64,000 bases of DNA from Paracoccus aerius (lineage in GTDB: Bacteria > Pseudomonadota > Alphaproteobacteria > Rhodobacterales > Rhodobacteraceae), in contig NZ_BNCL01000001.1 in assembly GCF_014656455.1 (NCBI RefSeq), positions 346,691-410,690 of the forward strand, written 5' to 3'. How positions within the stretch are numbered: position 1 is the stretch's first letter; each line of letters starts with the position of its first letter. The position numbers and the translations under genes were made by a program. Of the stretch, positions 42,580-50,822 are shown piece after piece. The notes beneath the pieces were generated by a model. That model was not told the origin of the DNA. It saw only the letters and a program-made list of their open reading frames with translations, and did no database searches.

Positions 42580-44181
42580 TCAGTCTTCCGGCATGAAGCG
42601 CGGCAGGGGGTCGATGACACCACGGGTCATCTCAAGCAGCCGTGCCTCGGCCGAATCCTCGGATTCCTCGGGGCCCATCGGGGTGGTCAGGCGCACGATG
42701 CCGCCGTCGGTCTGGCCGGTGCGGACGCCGTCCATCAGCAGATGGAACTTGGCCGCGACATCCCAGGCGACGCGACGATCACCCTGCTGGAACCAGTAAT
42801 AGACCATCATCCGCGATTCACCCTTCTGGATGATGGCGCGGTTCAGCATGAACTGCCCCTCGACCCCCAGCTTGGACGAGATGTCCACGCGTTCCAGCTT
42901 GGCGATTTCCCACCCCGAGGAGGGCAGGCAGATTTCGGGGGAATGGACGCCGCCCTTCGATTGATCGTGATAGAAGGCCATGAACAGCCCGACCGGCGGG
43001 GTGGCTGCGTCCCGAATCATCGTTGCCTGGCGATAATCGTCGGCGCCGAGCGTCTTAGCGATCTCGGGGGTCAGGCGTTCCTCGGGGCCGCGTTGCTCCC
43101 ATTCGCCAAGGCGGGTGGGGAACATCGCAAAGGCGCTGCGCTGAACCTGGTGGCCGCGGTCCTGCGGCACTATCTGCCAGGCGGCCAGGGCTGCCATTCC
43201 CGCCAGGGCCGCCGCGGCCAGCGCGGCGGACGGACGGATCATCCGGATCCGCCCCGCTTGCGCCAGCAGGCCCGACGTGTCCAGATCCAGGGCATCGGCC
43301 AGCTTCGGGCGGCCCGAGTGGAACAGCAGCATCAGCCGGGCAAGCCCGAACAGCAGCGCGATGCAGATGATGAAGATCACCCAGCCTTCGAAGAAATGGG
43401 TGAACCCTTCCAGCCATTCGATGCCGTAGACATTGGCGATAATCCCGGCCACGGCGATGCGGACCGAGTTCATGAAGACCGTGATCGGCACCGCCGCCAG
43501 CAGCAGCACCGCCTTGTGCCATTTCGGGCCCTGGTAGAGGACCGCGAAGATGTAGGAAAATGACATGATCGGGAACAGGTAGCGCAGGCCCGAACAGGCC
43601 TCGGCCACATGCAGGCGCATCACGCCCAGGTCGATGATGTTGCCTTCCAGGAAGACCGGCACCGACAGCAGCTTCAGGATCCCCACGCCGATTTCCGACG
43701 ACACCATCTGCAGCCAGATCGACACCTTGTAATAAAGCGTCGCGGGCAGGGGCAGCATGTAGACCAGGTGCAGGACCGAGGGCCAGAACAGCCAGCCCCG
43801 CGACCAGCCCATCGTGACCAGGATAATCCCCGCCACCCAGATGATCGTGGCATAGGCGACGATGTCGTCCACCTGCGCCAGTTTGCCAAGGGCACCGAAC
43901 AGGAAGGCCAGCAGGATCACTGCGACCCCCGGCCAGCGATCAGTGACGGGGCCTTCCTGGGGTGGATAATGCTTCAGTTCCCGCAGGAACATCAGCGCCG
44001 ACAGGACCGGGATCAGAGGGCCATGGCTGTATTCGGGCGTCTGCCATGCCAGCAGCAGGGCATCCAGGCCATCGATGAAGAACCAGCCTGCAACAACGGT
44101 GGCCAAGGCCAGCAGGAACATCCCGGCAATGTTGAAGGATGTCTGGTTCGATACGGCTGCGATGTTTTCGCTGGAGGTCAT
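42580..44181 (-). CDS. xrtD: Exosortase XrtD (VPLPA-CTERM specific) fused to EpsI domain
   Basis: A 533-residue inner-membrane cysteine transpeptidase with about eight helices. The exosortase catalytic residues are visible: HVAEACSGLRYLFP (Cys196), NSVRIAV (Arg241) and THFFEGW (His262). Residues from about 320 form an EpsI-type domain (FPTRLGEWEQRG, FMAFYHDQSKGGVHSPEICLPSSGW) normally encoded separately in other exosortase loci; this fusion is normal for XrtD. Exosortases cut C-terminal sorting signals of secreted proteins and probably attach them to glycans or lipids. The VPLPA-CTERM protein next upstream is its evident substrate. Gap to that gene 200 bases, containing a terminator for the upstream gene. 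Confidence 0.92.
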   Translation of the reverse strand: MTSSENIAAVSNQTSFNIAGMFLLALATVVAGWFFIDGLDALLLAWQTPEYSHGPLIPVLSALMFLRELKHYPPQEGPVTDRWPGVAVILLAFLFGALGKLAQVDDIVAYATIIWVAGIILVTMGWSRGWLFWPSVLHLVYMLPLPATLYYKVSIWLQMVSSEIGVGILKLLSVPVFLEGNIIDLGVMRLHVAEACSGLRYLFPIMSFSYIFAVLYQGPKWHKAVLLLAAVPITVFMNSVRIAVAGIIANVYGIEWLEGFTHFFEGWVIFIICIALLFGLARLMLLFHSGRPKLADALDLDTSGLLAQAGRIRMIRPSAALAAAALAGMAALAAWQIVPQDRGHQVQRSAFAMFPTRLGEWEQRGPEERLTPEIAKTLGADDYRQATMIRDAATPPVGLFMAFYHDQSKGGVHSPEICLPSSGWEIAKLERVDISSKLGVEGQFMLNRAIIQKGESRMMVYYWFQQGDRRVAWDVAAKFHLLMDGVRTGQTDGGIVRLTTPMGPEESEDSAEARLLEMTRGVIDPLPRFMPED

Positions 44182-44330
44182 GAACTGCGATACCTTTGAA
44201 CCAATGACAATGAACAGGAAGATTCCCTTATGGCGCGATACTAGCCTGCCGATGAGAAGGTTTCATGTTGTCCATGCAGACAAGTTGGTCATATTCCTGT
44301 TGCCGGTCCGGCATGACGGACGAAGATGGC
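44182..44330 (-). other. Intergenic region upstream of xrtD
   Basis: This 150-base stretch separates the xrtD start from the terminator of the VPLPA-CTERM gene. As the upstream gene ends in its own terminator, xrtD probably has its own promoter here. No clear promoter element was identified. Confidence 0.35.
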
Positions 44331-44361
44331 AAAAAGCCCACCCAGGGATGGGCGGGCTTTT
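44331..44361 (-). terminator. Intrinsic terminator of the VPLPA-CTERM gene
   Basis: Read on the minus strand, AAAAGCCCGCCC and GGGTGGGCTTTTT form a 12-base stem with one G-U pair and a short loop, followed by a T-run. It lies about 20 bases after the stop of the VPLPA-CTERM gene. Strong expression of this gene followed by termination fits an abundant surface protein. Confidence 0.8.
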
Positions 44362-44382
44362 GTAATTCGTGATGCTTGCGGA

Positions 44383-44967
44383 TCAGGCAGCGGTCTTGCG
44401 ACGGCGCATGGCAGCCAGACCACCTAGGCCTGCCAGCAAAAGAACGCCAGCAGCCGGCAGCGGAACGGCCGAAACCTTGACCGCGCTTAGGTCGAACCCG
44501 TCAAAGCTCGAGGTCGTCGGGAACTCCCGCAGCGAGACGTCAACCAGCTTGATAGAGTCAAAGTCCGTTCCAGCAAAAAGGCTGTTGCCATCGATGAAGT
44601 TGGTGATCGTGCCCAGGAAGGTTTCGACGCCACCCAGGATTGAGTAGACGTCAGCCGCCTCATCATGGCCAACCATGCGGTTGAAGGTGACTTCGAAAGC
44701 CGAAACATTCTGTGCTTCCGTGAACACCGCTTTTGCGAAGCTGACGACGATCTCGCCGCCAAATCCCAAGGCATAGAAGGTATTGTCGTCCCCATCGACA
44801 GCATTGTTAACGTTTTCGCGGTCGTTCCAGGAGCAGGCCGCTTCCGAACCTGTGCAGGTGCCCGGAGTCACACTCACAATGTTGTTAGCATAATACGTTG
44901 CGGCATTGGCACCAACGGTGGAAGCGGCAAGAACCAGGCCGGCCAGAAGGGTCTTGATAGCGTTCAT
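44383..44967 (-). CDS. VPLPA-CTERM sorted surface protein (discoidin-like)
   Basis: A 194-residue secreted protein. Signal peptide MNAIKTLLAGLVLAASTVGANAA, then a beta-rich body with VNNAVDGDDNTFYALGFGGEIVVSF, similar to discoidin-type folds. The C-terminus carries the full sorting signal: VPLPAAGVLLLAGLGGLAAMRRRK, that is VPLPA motif, membrane helix and basic tail (shown as VPLPA at about residues 168-172). It should be processed by the XrtD exosortase encoded next to it. ATG 44967 was chosen because AAAGGTG lies five bases upstream; the ATG nine codons earlier has none. Two cysteines (TCTGSEAAC) could form a disulfide. Probably a matrix or surface protein of biofilm. Confidence 0.9.
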   Translation of the reverse strand: MNAIKTLLAGLVLAASTVGANAATYYANNIVSVTPGTCTGSEAACSWNDRENVNNAVDGDDNTFYALGFGGEIVVSFAKAVFTEAQNVSAFEVTFNRMVGHDEAADVYSILGGVETFLGTITNFIDGNSLFAGTDFDSIKLVDVSLREFPTTSSFDGFDLSAVKVSAVPLPAAGVLLLAGLGGLAAMRRRKTAA

Positions 44968-45279
44968 GATACACCTTTTACTAGTTATCGGCACAGGCCG
45001 ACATCCTTTAAATTTTTATCATTTCCGTCCTGCGACGAACAAGCCTTAAAAGCCAATAATGGAAGCAGGAAAAGAAATATTAAGCCCACTGCAAAAAAAA
45101 AGGCGAAGGATGCTTCTTCAGGGTTGATTGAATGAATCGCATACAATTTTTGCGCGAGACAGCGACCTTCTTCCACCCATGCCTTTCTCCTTGCGGTGGT
45201 GCGGCTTGTCCCCTTCTTGTGATTCGACAAGGCGCAGGGCAAAACCGCAGGTGACAAATCCCTGTCGGAAAGGTCTGCC
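44968..45279. other. Divergent promoter region
   Basis: About 310 bases between the divergent VPLPA-CTERM and GT2 genes. The first part is AT-rich with an A-run (about 45095-45104), suitable for the promoter of the surface-protein gene. No small gene is supported here. Confidence 0.4.
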
Positions 45280-46242
45280 GTGCACTCTCTGATCCCGCAA
45301 AGGGCTAATGATACTCGCGCCTATCTTCTGGTTTCGCCATGCCGGAACGAGTCTGATTACATGCGCCGAACGCTGGACAGCGTAACTGCACAAAGCGTGC
45401 TGCCGGCGAAATGGATCATTGTCGATGACGGCTCGACCGATGACACGCCCGCCATCCTGGCTAATTACGCCGCCCGCCATTCCTTTATCCAGGTCGTGAC
45501 CAAGCCCGATCGCGGCCATCGCGCCGTGGGGCCGGGGGTGATCGAGGCCTTCTACTATGGACTGGATCAGGTGGATGCGTCCGCCTATCCCTATCTGTGC
45601 AAGCTGGATCTGGACCTGGATCTTCCGCCCAGATACTTCGAGATCCTGATGGCGCGGATGGAGGAAAATCCCCGCATCGGCACCTGTTCGGGCAAGCCCT
45701 GGTTCCGCAATGCAGCCGGCAGCTGGATATCGGAAAAATGCGGCGACGAGATGTCGGTCGGCATGACCAAGTTCTATCGTCGCGAATGCTTTGCCCAGAT
45801 CGGCGGTTTCGTCCGCGAGGTGATGTGGGACGCGATCGACTGCCACAAGGCCCGCCAGCTGGGTTGGATCGCAGTCAGCTGGAACGACGACGACCTGCGC
45901 TTCGAACATCTGCGGCCGATGGGATCGTCGCAGAAAAGCGTCTTCACGGGACGGCGGAGGCACGGGTTCGGCCAATATTACATGGGTTCGGATCCTTTGT
46001 ATTTCTTGGCTACCGGGCTTTACCGGATGGCCCATCCCCCCTATGTGCTTGGCGGCCTGGCCACCATCCAGGGATTCCTGGGGGCCTGGCTGCGCCGTGA
46101 ACGGCAGCATGGGGATGACGATCTGCGCCGCTTCATTCGCGCCTATCAGCGCCGCGCGCTGACCGTCGGCAAGGCCCGCGCCGTGGCCGAGATCGAAGCG
46201 GATCGTGCCGGAAATTGGCAGCCGCCTTCGCTTTCGCCCTGA
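45280..46242 (+). CDS. GT2 glycosyltransferase
   Basis: A 320-residue enzyme: YLLVSPCRNESDYMRRTLDSVTAQSVLPAKWIIVDDGSTDDTPAIL, then YLCKLDLDLDLPPRYFEILMARM with the DxD metal site, and YRRECFAQIGGFVREVMWDAIDCHKARQLGW, where a conserved acidic residue replaces ED. This is a GT2 subgroup common in EPS loci, likely transferring hexose to a lipid-linked acceptor. The start is GTG 45280 with GGAAAGG about seven bases upstream. It converges with the pyruvyl transferase gene, nine bases apart. Confidence 0.82.
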   Translation: MHSLIPQRANDTRAYLLVSPCRNESDYMRRTLDSVTAQSVLPAKWIIVDDGSTDDTPAILANYAARHSFIQVVTKPDRGHRAVGPGVIEAFYYGLDQVDASAYPYLCKLDLDLDLPPRYFEILMARMEENPRIGTCSGKPWFRNAAGSWISEKCGDEMSVGMTKFYRRECFAQIGGFVREVMWDAIDCHKARQLGWIAVSWNDDDLRFEHLRPMGSSQKSVFTGRRRHGFGQYYMGSDPLYFLATGLYRMAHPPYVLGGLATIQGFLGAWLRRERQHGDDDLRRFIRAYQRRALTVGKARAVAEIEADRAGNWQPPSLSP

Positions 46243-46251
46243 TCGTTTCGC

Positions 46252-47238
46252 TCAGATCTTGCCCAAATTCCTGTCGATCCGACGCTGAACAAGGTCCAGC
46301 TGGTCGCGGATCCGGTCGATCCGGTTGGCCACGACACCTTCCCGGCTCAGACAGGGGGATGTTCGGCTGACCCGTTTCAGATCGCGCCCGATGGCAAGTT
46401 CCAGCACAGGGGCAAGAGCCTTGGCCATTGTCTTGACCCGCCGCCTTCCGGCATCACCAAGGTCAGCCGGCACCGAGCCCGCCTGCCGCGCGGGAACGGC
46501 GTCTGGAGGAGAAGACGCTTTGATCGCCTTGCCGGCAGCCAGCCTGGCCTTGGCATCCCTCAGCAGGAACCACAGCTTCCGGGGCAAGGCCAGGGCTTCC
46601 TGGACCTGCATCTGGACTTCAACACTGTCGGCCCAGTCATGCCATTTGAAATCGTTGAATTCGTTTGATATTCTTATCGGTATCCATGGAACCCGGAAGG
46701 CATCGGCGAAAATGGCTCCGTGCATAGATTCCGTGACGACCAGCCCTGCGCTGCCGATTTCGGCAATGACATCACGAGCTTCGTTTGAGGGCAGGACTAC
46801 GCGCAGCCCGGCATGATGCCCGATCGTCTTCCAATCCAGCTCCAGACGCGCCGTTGAGCGATGCGGGATGAAGATCGTCCCGCCCGATCCCCGGGGCAGG
46901 TCCGAAAAGCCGGGCATTGTCGTGACCATGCAGGCTGGATCGGTGATCGCAAGCTGGCGGTCCAGGCCGATCATCGCTGCTGTGCGGGGTCCCCGCACCC
47001 AGGCCACATCGACCTTGCCATGATCGATCCCGTCCAGGGCGCCATAGCCCGCCCCACTGCCGCAGACCAGAACGCGCCGGTGATCCGCCAGGATCTTCTG
47101 TCCCAGGATGGTGCCGATGCCGAACATGGTGACATCTGGCTCAGCTTCCCGCCAGCCGGTTAGCATTTCATCCCAAAACCATTCGTTCATATCGTCGCCG
47201 AAGTTTCCCGACGATGACACGGAATAATAAAGACGCAT
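46252..47238 (-). CDS. Polysaccharide pyruvyl (ketal) transferase
   Basis: A 328-residue protein of the PS_pyruv_trans family: MRLYYSVSSSGNFGDDMNEWFW, FGIGTILGQKI, VCGSGAGYGALDGI, WVRGPRTAAMIGLD, DPACMV and VVTESMHGAIFADAFRVPWIPI, all hallmarks. Such enzymes (ExoV, PssM, CsaB) add pyruvate from phosphoenolpyruvate as a ketal to a sugar of the repeat unit, making the polymer acidic. ATG 47238 is preferred to a start 21 codons upstream because AGGAAGAG precedes it and the family starts there. A 130-residue tail after the domain is basic and helical. Confidence 0.85.
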   Translation of the reverse strand: MRLYYSVSSSGNFGDDMNEWFWDEMLTGWREAEPDVTMFGIGTILGQKILADHRRVLVCGSGAGYGALDGIDHGKVDVAWVRGPRTAAMIGLDRQLAITDPACMVTTMPGFSDLPRGSGGTIFIPHRSTARLELDWKTIGHHAGLRVVLPSNEARDVIAEIGSAGLVVTESMHGAIFADAFRVPWIPIRISNEFNDFKWHDWADSVEVQMQVQEALALPRKLWFLLRDAKARLAAGKAIKASSPPDAVPARQAGSVPADLGDAGRRRVKTMAKALAPVLELAIGRDLKRVSRTSPCLSREGVVANRIDRIRDQLDLVQRRIDRNLGKI

Positions 47239-47514
47239 CACTCTTCCTTTGGCTGCCTTGGCGCTCAGGCAGCCATGCCAGCATCCTCGTGCCTGTTGCA
47301 ATTGGGCTGCCGTTCGAAAGCATGTCTATTTCCGTCAAGCTTGTCTGGGTGAATGTTCCTGAAGATTCATCAACTTGGAATTGAATCCAATATTACCAGA
47401 GGGTTGCGCGAGAATAATTTCTAGCTCAGCCAGGGGGCTGTCCCCGGATCTTCGCCTGCAGGTCTGGCGCAGATCCCCGTGGCCTCGCCGGCCGGGTTGT
47501 GGCAGGAAGCAGCC

Positions 47515-48972
47515 ATGATCTCGATGATTGCTGTCCTCTCCTGGCCTGTTGTGGTGTTCTGGCTTTTCGCCAGCCGGCCCCCTGCGGCGGCGGTAACGGC
47601 GGCGATCGTAGGAGCCTATCTGCTGCTGCCCCGGAATTTCTCGATCGAGCTTCCGGCGGTTCCCAGCCTGGACAAGGACTCCATTCCGGCCCTTGCGGCA
47701 GTCCTGGCTGCCGCAACGTTGGCAAGACCGATGCCGCACAAGGCCCTTGCGCCGGGCATGGTGCTGCCGGGCCTGTGGCCGCGCAGCCGTATGTTGCGGA
47801 TCCTATTGGTCATGATGCTGGCGGGCGCGGTGGCTACTATCCTGACGAATGGCGACACGCTGCGATACGGGCCGATAATCCTACCCGCCCTGCGGCCCTA
47901 TGATGCAGCGTCCTTCCTGGGCATCACCTTGTTCACCCTTCTGCCGTTTCTCTTAGCGCGGAAGTACTTGGCCCATCCAGTTGCTCAAAGAACTCTGCTG
48001 ATCGGGCTGGTGGTCGCAGGGTTGCTTTATTCTCTGCCTGCGCTGTACGAGGTGCGCTTTTCGCCCCAGCTCAGCCGCGACATCTATGGCTATTTTCCCC
48101 ATGACTGGCGCCAGCACCTCCGCGCCGGTGGCTTTCGCCCTGTGGTGTTCCTTCACCACGGGCTGTGGCTGGCGATCTTCTTTTGCGGATCGCTTCTAGC
48201 ATCCTTGGCCTTATGGCGTAGCAGTTCAGGCAAGGACAGGATGCGCTGGCTTGTGGCCTCGAGCTGGCTGTTCATGACGTTGGTCCTTTCCAAAGGGGTG
48301 GGTGCCTTAGGAATCGGGCTGTTGCTGGGGGCGATTATCGTATTTCTGCCGGTCCGCCTTCAGGTCATCGGCGCCTCGGCCTTGGCTGCGACGCTGTTGG
48401 TCTTTCCGATGCTGCGGGGTGCGGATATGGTGCCTACCGACACCGCGCTGATCCTAGCCGAGGGTGTCGATCCAGATCGAGCGGCTTCCCTACGCTATCG
48501 CTTCGACAACGAGGACATACTGCTGGACAAGGCCAATGACCGCCCGGTTTTCGGTTGGGGGGGCTGGGGGCGCAATCGGGTCTTTGACTCCGAGGGCGAG
48601 GATCTCAGCGTCACTGATGGTTACTGGGTGATCGTCATCGGCACTCAAGGCTGGGTCGGGTACCTGGCCCAGTTCGGATTGCTGCTGCTTCCGATGATCT
48701 TCCTGGGGATGCGTTGGAAGCAACTGGCATTGACCCCCGAGACGGCCGGGCTGACGCTGGCTTTGACAGCTAACATGATCGACCTGATCCCGAATGCGAC
48801 CCTGACCCCTGTGACATGGCTTCTGGCGGGGGCACTAGCAGGACGACTGGAACTGGGGCGCATTACTGACACAGTAGGACAGCTCGGCCCGGCGGAACCG
48901 GGGCATCGGAGCGCCTATACTCGGCAGACACGCCGTCATCCGGCCCAAACGTCTGCCTTACGAGAGGGATGA
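47515..48972 (+). CDS. Wzy-type EPS polymerase / O-antigen ligase-like protein
   Basis: A 485-residue membrane protein with about ten to eleven helices, starting MISMIAVLSWPVVVFWLFASRPP after AGGAAG at seven bases. The large loop RAASLRYRFDNEDILLDKANDRPVFGWGGWGRNRVF before the last helices is typical of Wzy/WaaL-like proteins (RYDLWK..F...P..G.G). It would polymerise flipped repeat units in the periplasm. It is followed four bases later by a GT2 gene, with which it forms an operon. It also resembles EpsG/ExoQ-type polymerases; the exact class is not certain. Confidence 0.78.
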   Translation: MISMIAVLSWPVVVFWLFASRPPAAAVTAAIVGAYLLLPRNFSIELPAVPSLDKDSIPALAAVLAAATLARPMPHKALAPGMVLPGLWPRSRMLRILLVMMLAGAVATILTNGDTLRYGPIILPALRPYDAASFLGITLFTLLPFLLARKYLAHPVAQRTLLIGLVVAGLLYSLPALYEVRFSPQLSRDIYGYFPHDWRQHLRAGGFRPVVFLHHGLWLAIFFCGSLLASLALWRSSSGKDRMRWLVASSWLFMTLVLSKGVGALGIGLLLGAIIVFLPVRLQVIGASALAATLLVFPMLRGADMVPTDTALILAEGVDPDRAASLRYRFDNEDILLDKANDRPVFGWGGWGRNRVFDSEGEDLSVTDGYWVIVIGTQGWVGYLAQFGLLLLPMIFLGMRWKQLALTPETAGLTLALTANMIDLIPNATLTPVTWLLAGALAGRLELGRITDTVGQLGPAEPGHRSAYTRQTRRHPAQTSALREG

Positions 48973-48976
48973 TGGT

Positions 48977-49933
48977 ATGTCTGTGATCGATGCCGTGGCT
49001 ATCGGCCGCAACGAGGGACAGCGGTTAGTCCGCTGCCTGGACAGCTTGCTGGTAGCTGACTTCCGGCAAATCGTCTATGTTGATTCTGGGTCAACCGACG
49101 ACAGCGTTGCCCAAGCCCACGCGCGGGGCGTGACAGTGGTGCCGCTGGACATGTCCCGGCCCTTTACGGCAGCACGGGCGCGCAATGCAGGGATTGCCGC
49201 CTTGGTAGGACCTCCCGCGGACTATATCCAGTTCATTGACGGCGATTGCATCCTGGATCCCGGCTGGCTACCTTTGGCGTCCCGGTTTATGGCTGAAAAC
49301 CCGCAGGCCGCGGTAACTTGCGGCCGGCTGCGCGAAATCGCGCCCGACGCGTCTCTGTACAACCGGCTGATTGACTACGAATGGAACACCCCGGTTGGGC
49401 AGGTCGAGGCTTGCGGCGGCATTGCCCTAATCAGAGCTGAGGCCTTGCACGAAGCCGATGGCTTTAATCCCGCCCTGATTGCGGGCGAGGAGCCCGAACT
49501 GTGCCTGCGCCTCCGCCGGGCGGGCTGGTATATCTGGCGCCTAGACGCCGAGATGGCGCGCCACGATGCGGCTATGCATCGCTTTGGACAATGGTGGCGG
49601 CGGACCCGGCGGGCGGGCTATTCCTATGCCCTAGGCGCAGCCCTGCACGGGCGGGCGCCGGAACGCCACAATATTGTGCAAACCCGCCGCGCCCTGGTCT
49701 GGGGCTTGGGCATACCGCTGGCCGCGATTCTTGGGACGATCTTTGTCCATCCAATGTTGCTGGCGCTTCTTCTGGCTTGGCCGCTTCAGGTTCTCCGACT
49801 GTGGCGCCGCGATGGCAATCTGCTGCGGGCGGTCTTTACTACCTTGGGTAAGCTCCCCGAGGCACTTGGTGTGCTTGAATATAGGCTGAAGCGCCTATTT
49901 GGCCAGCAGACGGAGCTGATCGAATATAAGTAA
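48977..49933 (+). CDS. GT2 glycosyltransferase with C-terminal membrane anchor
   Basis: A 318-residue enzyme: SVIDAVAIGRNEGQRLVRCLDSLL, IVYVDSGSTDDSVAQA, PFTAARARNAG, YIQFIDGDCILDPGWL (DxD) and GGIALIRAEALHEADGFNPALIAGEEPELCLRLRRAGW (EEPEL acceptor site). Two hydrophobic helices near the end (LVWGLGIPLAAILGTIFV and MLLALLLAWPLQVL) anchor it in the membrane. Co-transcribed with the polymerase upstream; converges with the CpsD-like gene. Confidence 0.83.
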   Translation: MSVIDAVAIGRNEGQRLVRCLDSLLVADFRQIVYVDSGSTDDSVAQAHARGVTVVPLDMSRPFTAARARNAGIAALVGPPADYIQFIDGDCILDPGWLPLASRFMAENPQAAVTCGRLREIAPDASLYNRLIDYEWNTPVGQVEACGGIALIRAEALHEADGFNPALIAGEEPELCLRLRRAGWYIWRLDAEMARHDAAMHRFGQWWRRTRRAGYSYALGAALHGRAPERHNIVQTRRALVWGLGIPLAAILGTIFVHPMLLALLLAWPLQVLRLWRRDGNLLRAVFTTLGKLPEALGVLEYRLKRLFGQQTELIEYK

Positions 49934-49969
49934 TCCATCCTGCTGGGAATGTCTCATCGCCCGGCCTTC

Positions 49970-50803
49970 TCAGATGCCGCCCTCGGCATCGGCCATTCCG
50001 TCGCCGTGTCGGTATCCGTTCAGCACCACACCTAGAACATTGGTATATTCTCCGACCTCGCGTTCGCAGCTGTCGAAATCGCCATAGCGCGTCTGGTCGG
50101 CGCGGGCCAGGATCAGAGCGCAGTCAACATGCTGCAGGAAGGCACGGGCATCATCACCGATCAGAATCGAGGGAAGATCGAAGATCATGATGTCGGGCTC
50201 GTAATCGGCCTGAATCCGGGTCAGGGTGTCGCGGGTGGTGTCGGCCATCAGCAGCCGGGTTGGGTCTGTTTCCGCCTCGCCTGACAAAGTCAAAGACAGA
50301 TTGGGGCCGATCCGCCGCGCATGTTCGGCAAAGTCGCGATCTCCGCGCAGCAAGGGTGCGATCGAAGGCGGTTGCGGCAAGCCCAACTTTTCGGCTACCG
50401 AGGGCGCGCGCAGGTCGAAGTCGAACAAAATCGAACGCAGTTCCGGCTGGCGGCCAAGCGCCAGGGCAAGGTTTACGGCCGTTGTAGACTTTCCGGATTT
50501 GGACAAAGGGGATGTGATTGCCAGTCTGCACCAACCATTCTGGCGCATCTGGTACAGGATCTTCGTTCGCAGCACGTCGAAGGGAGTGGATTCTTGGGAC
50601 GCGCTTTGCGACAGGATCCGTGACCGGATCAGGGCGGTGTGATCCAAGTCGACTTCCGGGAGCGCCTGCCATCGGGCGGCGGTATCGGGCACCGGCGCGA
50701 AGATTGCGGCATCTCCGGAAGACGAGGTAGAGGACAGGGGCGCCCCGCGTTCGGCCTCGCGCTTCTGTCGGGCGATTTCAATGGCGGCTTGCAGCTTTTC
50801 CAT
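49970..50803 (-). CDS. CpsD/CapB-like polysaccharide ATPase
   Basis: A 277-residue P-loop protein of the bacterial tyrosine-kinase/ParA type that partners Wzz-like proteins. Walker A is LSKSGKSTTAVNLALALG, A' is SILFDFDLRAPSVAEKLGL and Walker B is IMIFDLPSIL. The Walker A start departs from the usual GEGKS form, and A' has DFD where kinases show DAD or DTD. The C-terminus (VVLNGYRHGDGMADAEGGI) has no tyrosine cluster, so autophosphorylation as in Wzc or CpsD is doubtful. ATG 50803 follows AAGGAAA. It is the last gene of a three-gene operon after the Wzz-like gene. Confidence 0.78.
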   Translation of the reverse strand: MEKLQAAIEIARQKREAERGAPLSSTSSSGDAAIFAPVPDTAARWQALPEVDLDHTALIRSRILSQSASQESTPFDVLRTKILYQMRQNGWCRLAITSPLSKSGKSTTAVNLALALGRQPELRSILFDFDLRAPSVAEKLGLPQPPSIAPLLRGDRDFAEHARRIGPNLSLTLSGEAETDPTRLLMADTTRDTLTRIQADYEPDIMIFDLPSILIGDDARAFLQHVDCALILARADQTRYGDFDSCEREVGEYTNVLGVVLNGYRHGDGMADAEGGI

Positions 50804-50822
50804 GACCGGATTTTCCTTTGCT

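Noticed and set aside
45118..46110. 330-residue minus-strand frame over a GT2 gene
   Set aside because: Shadow of the GT2 gene; no motif.
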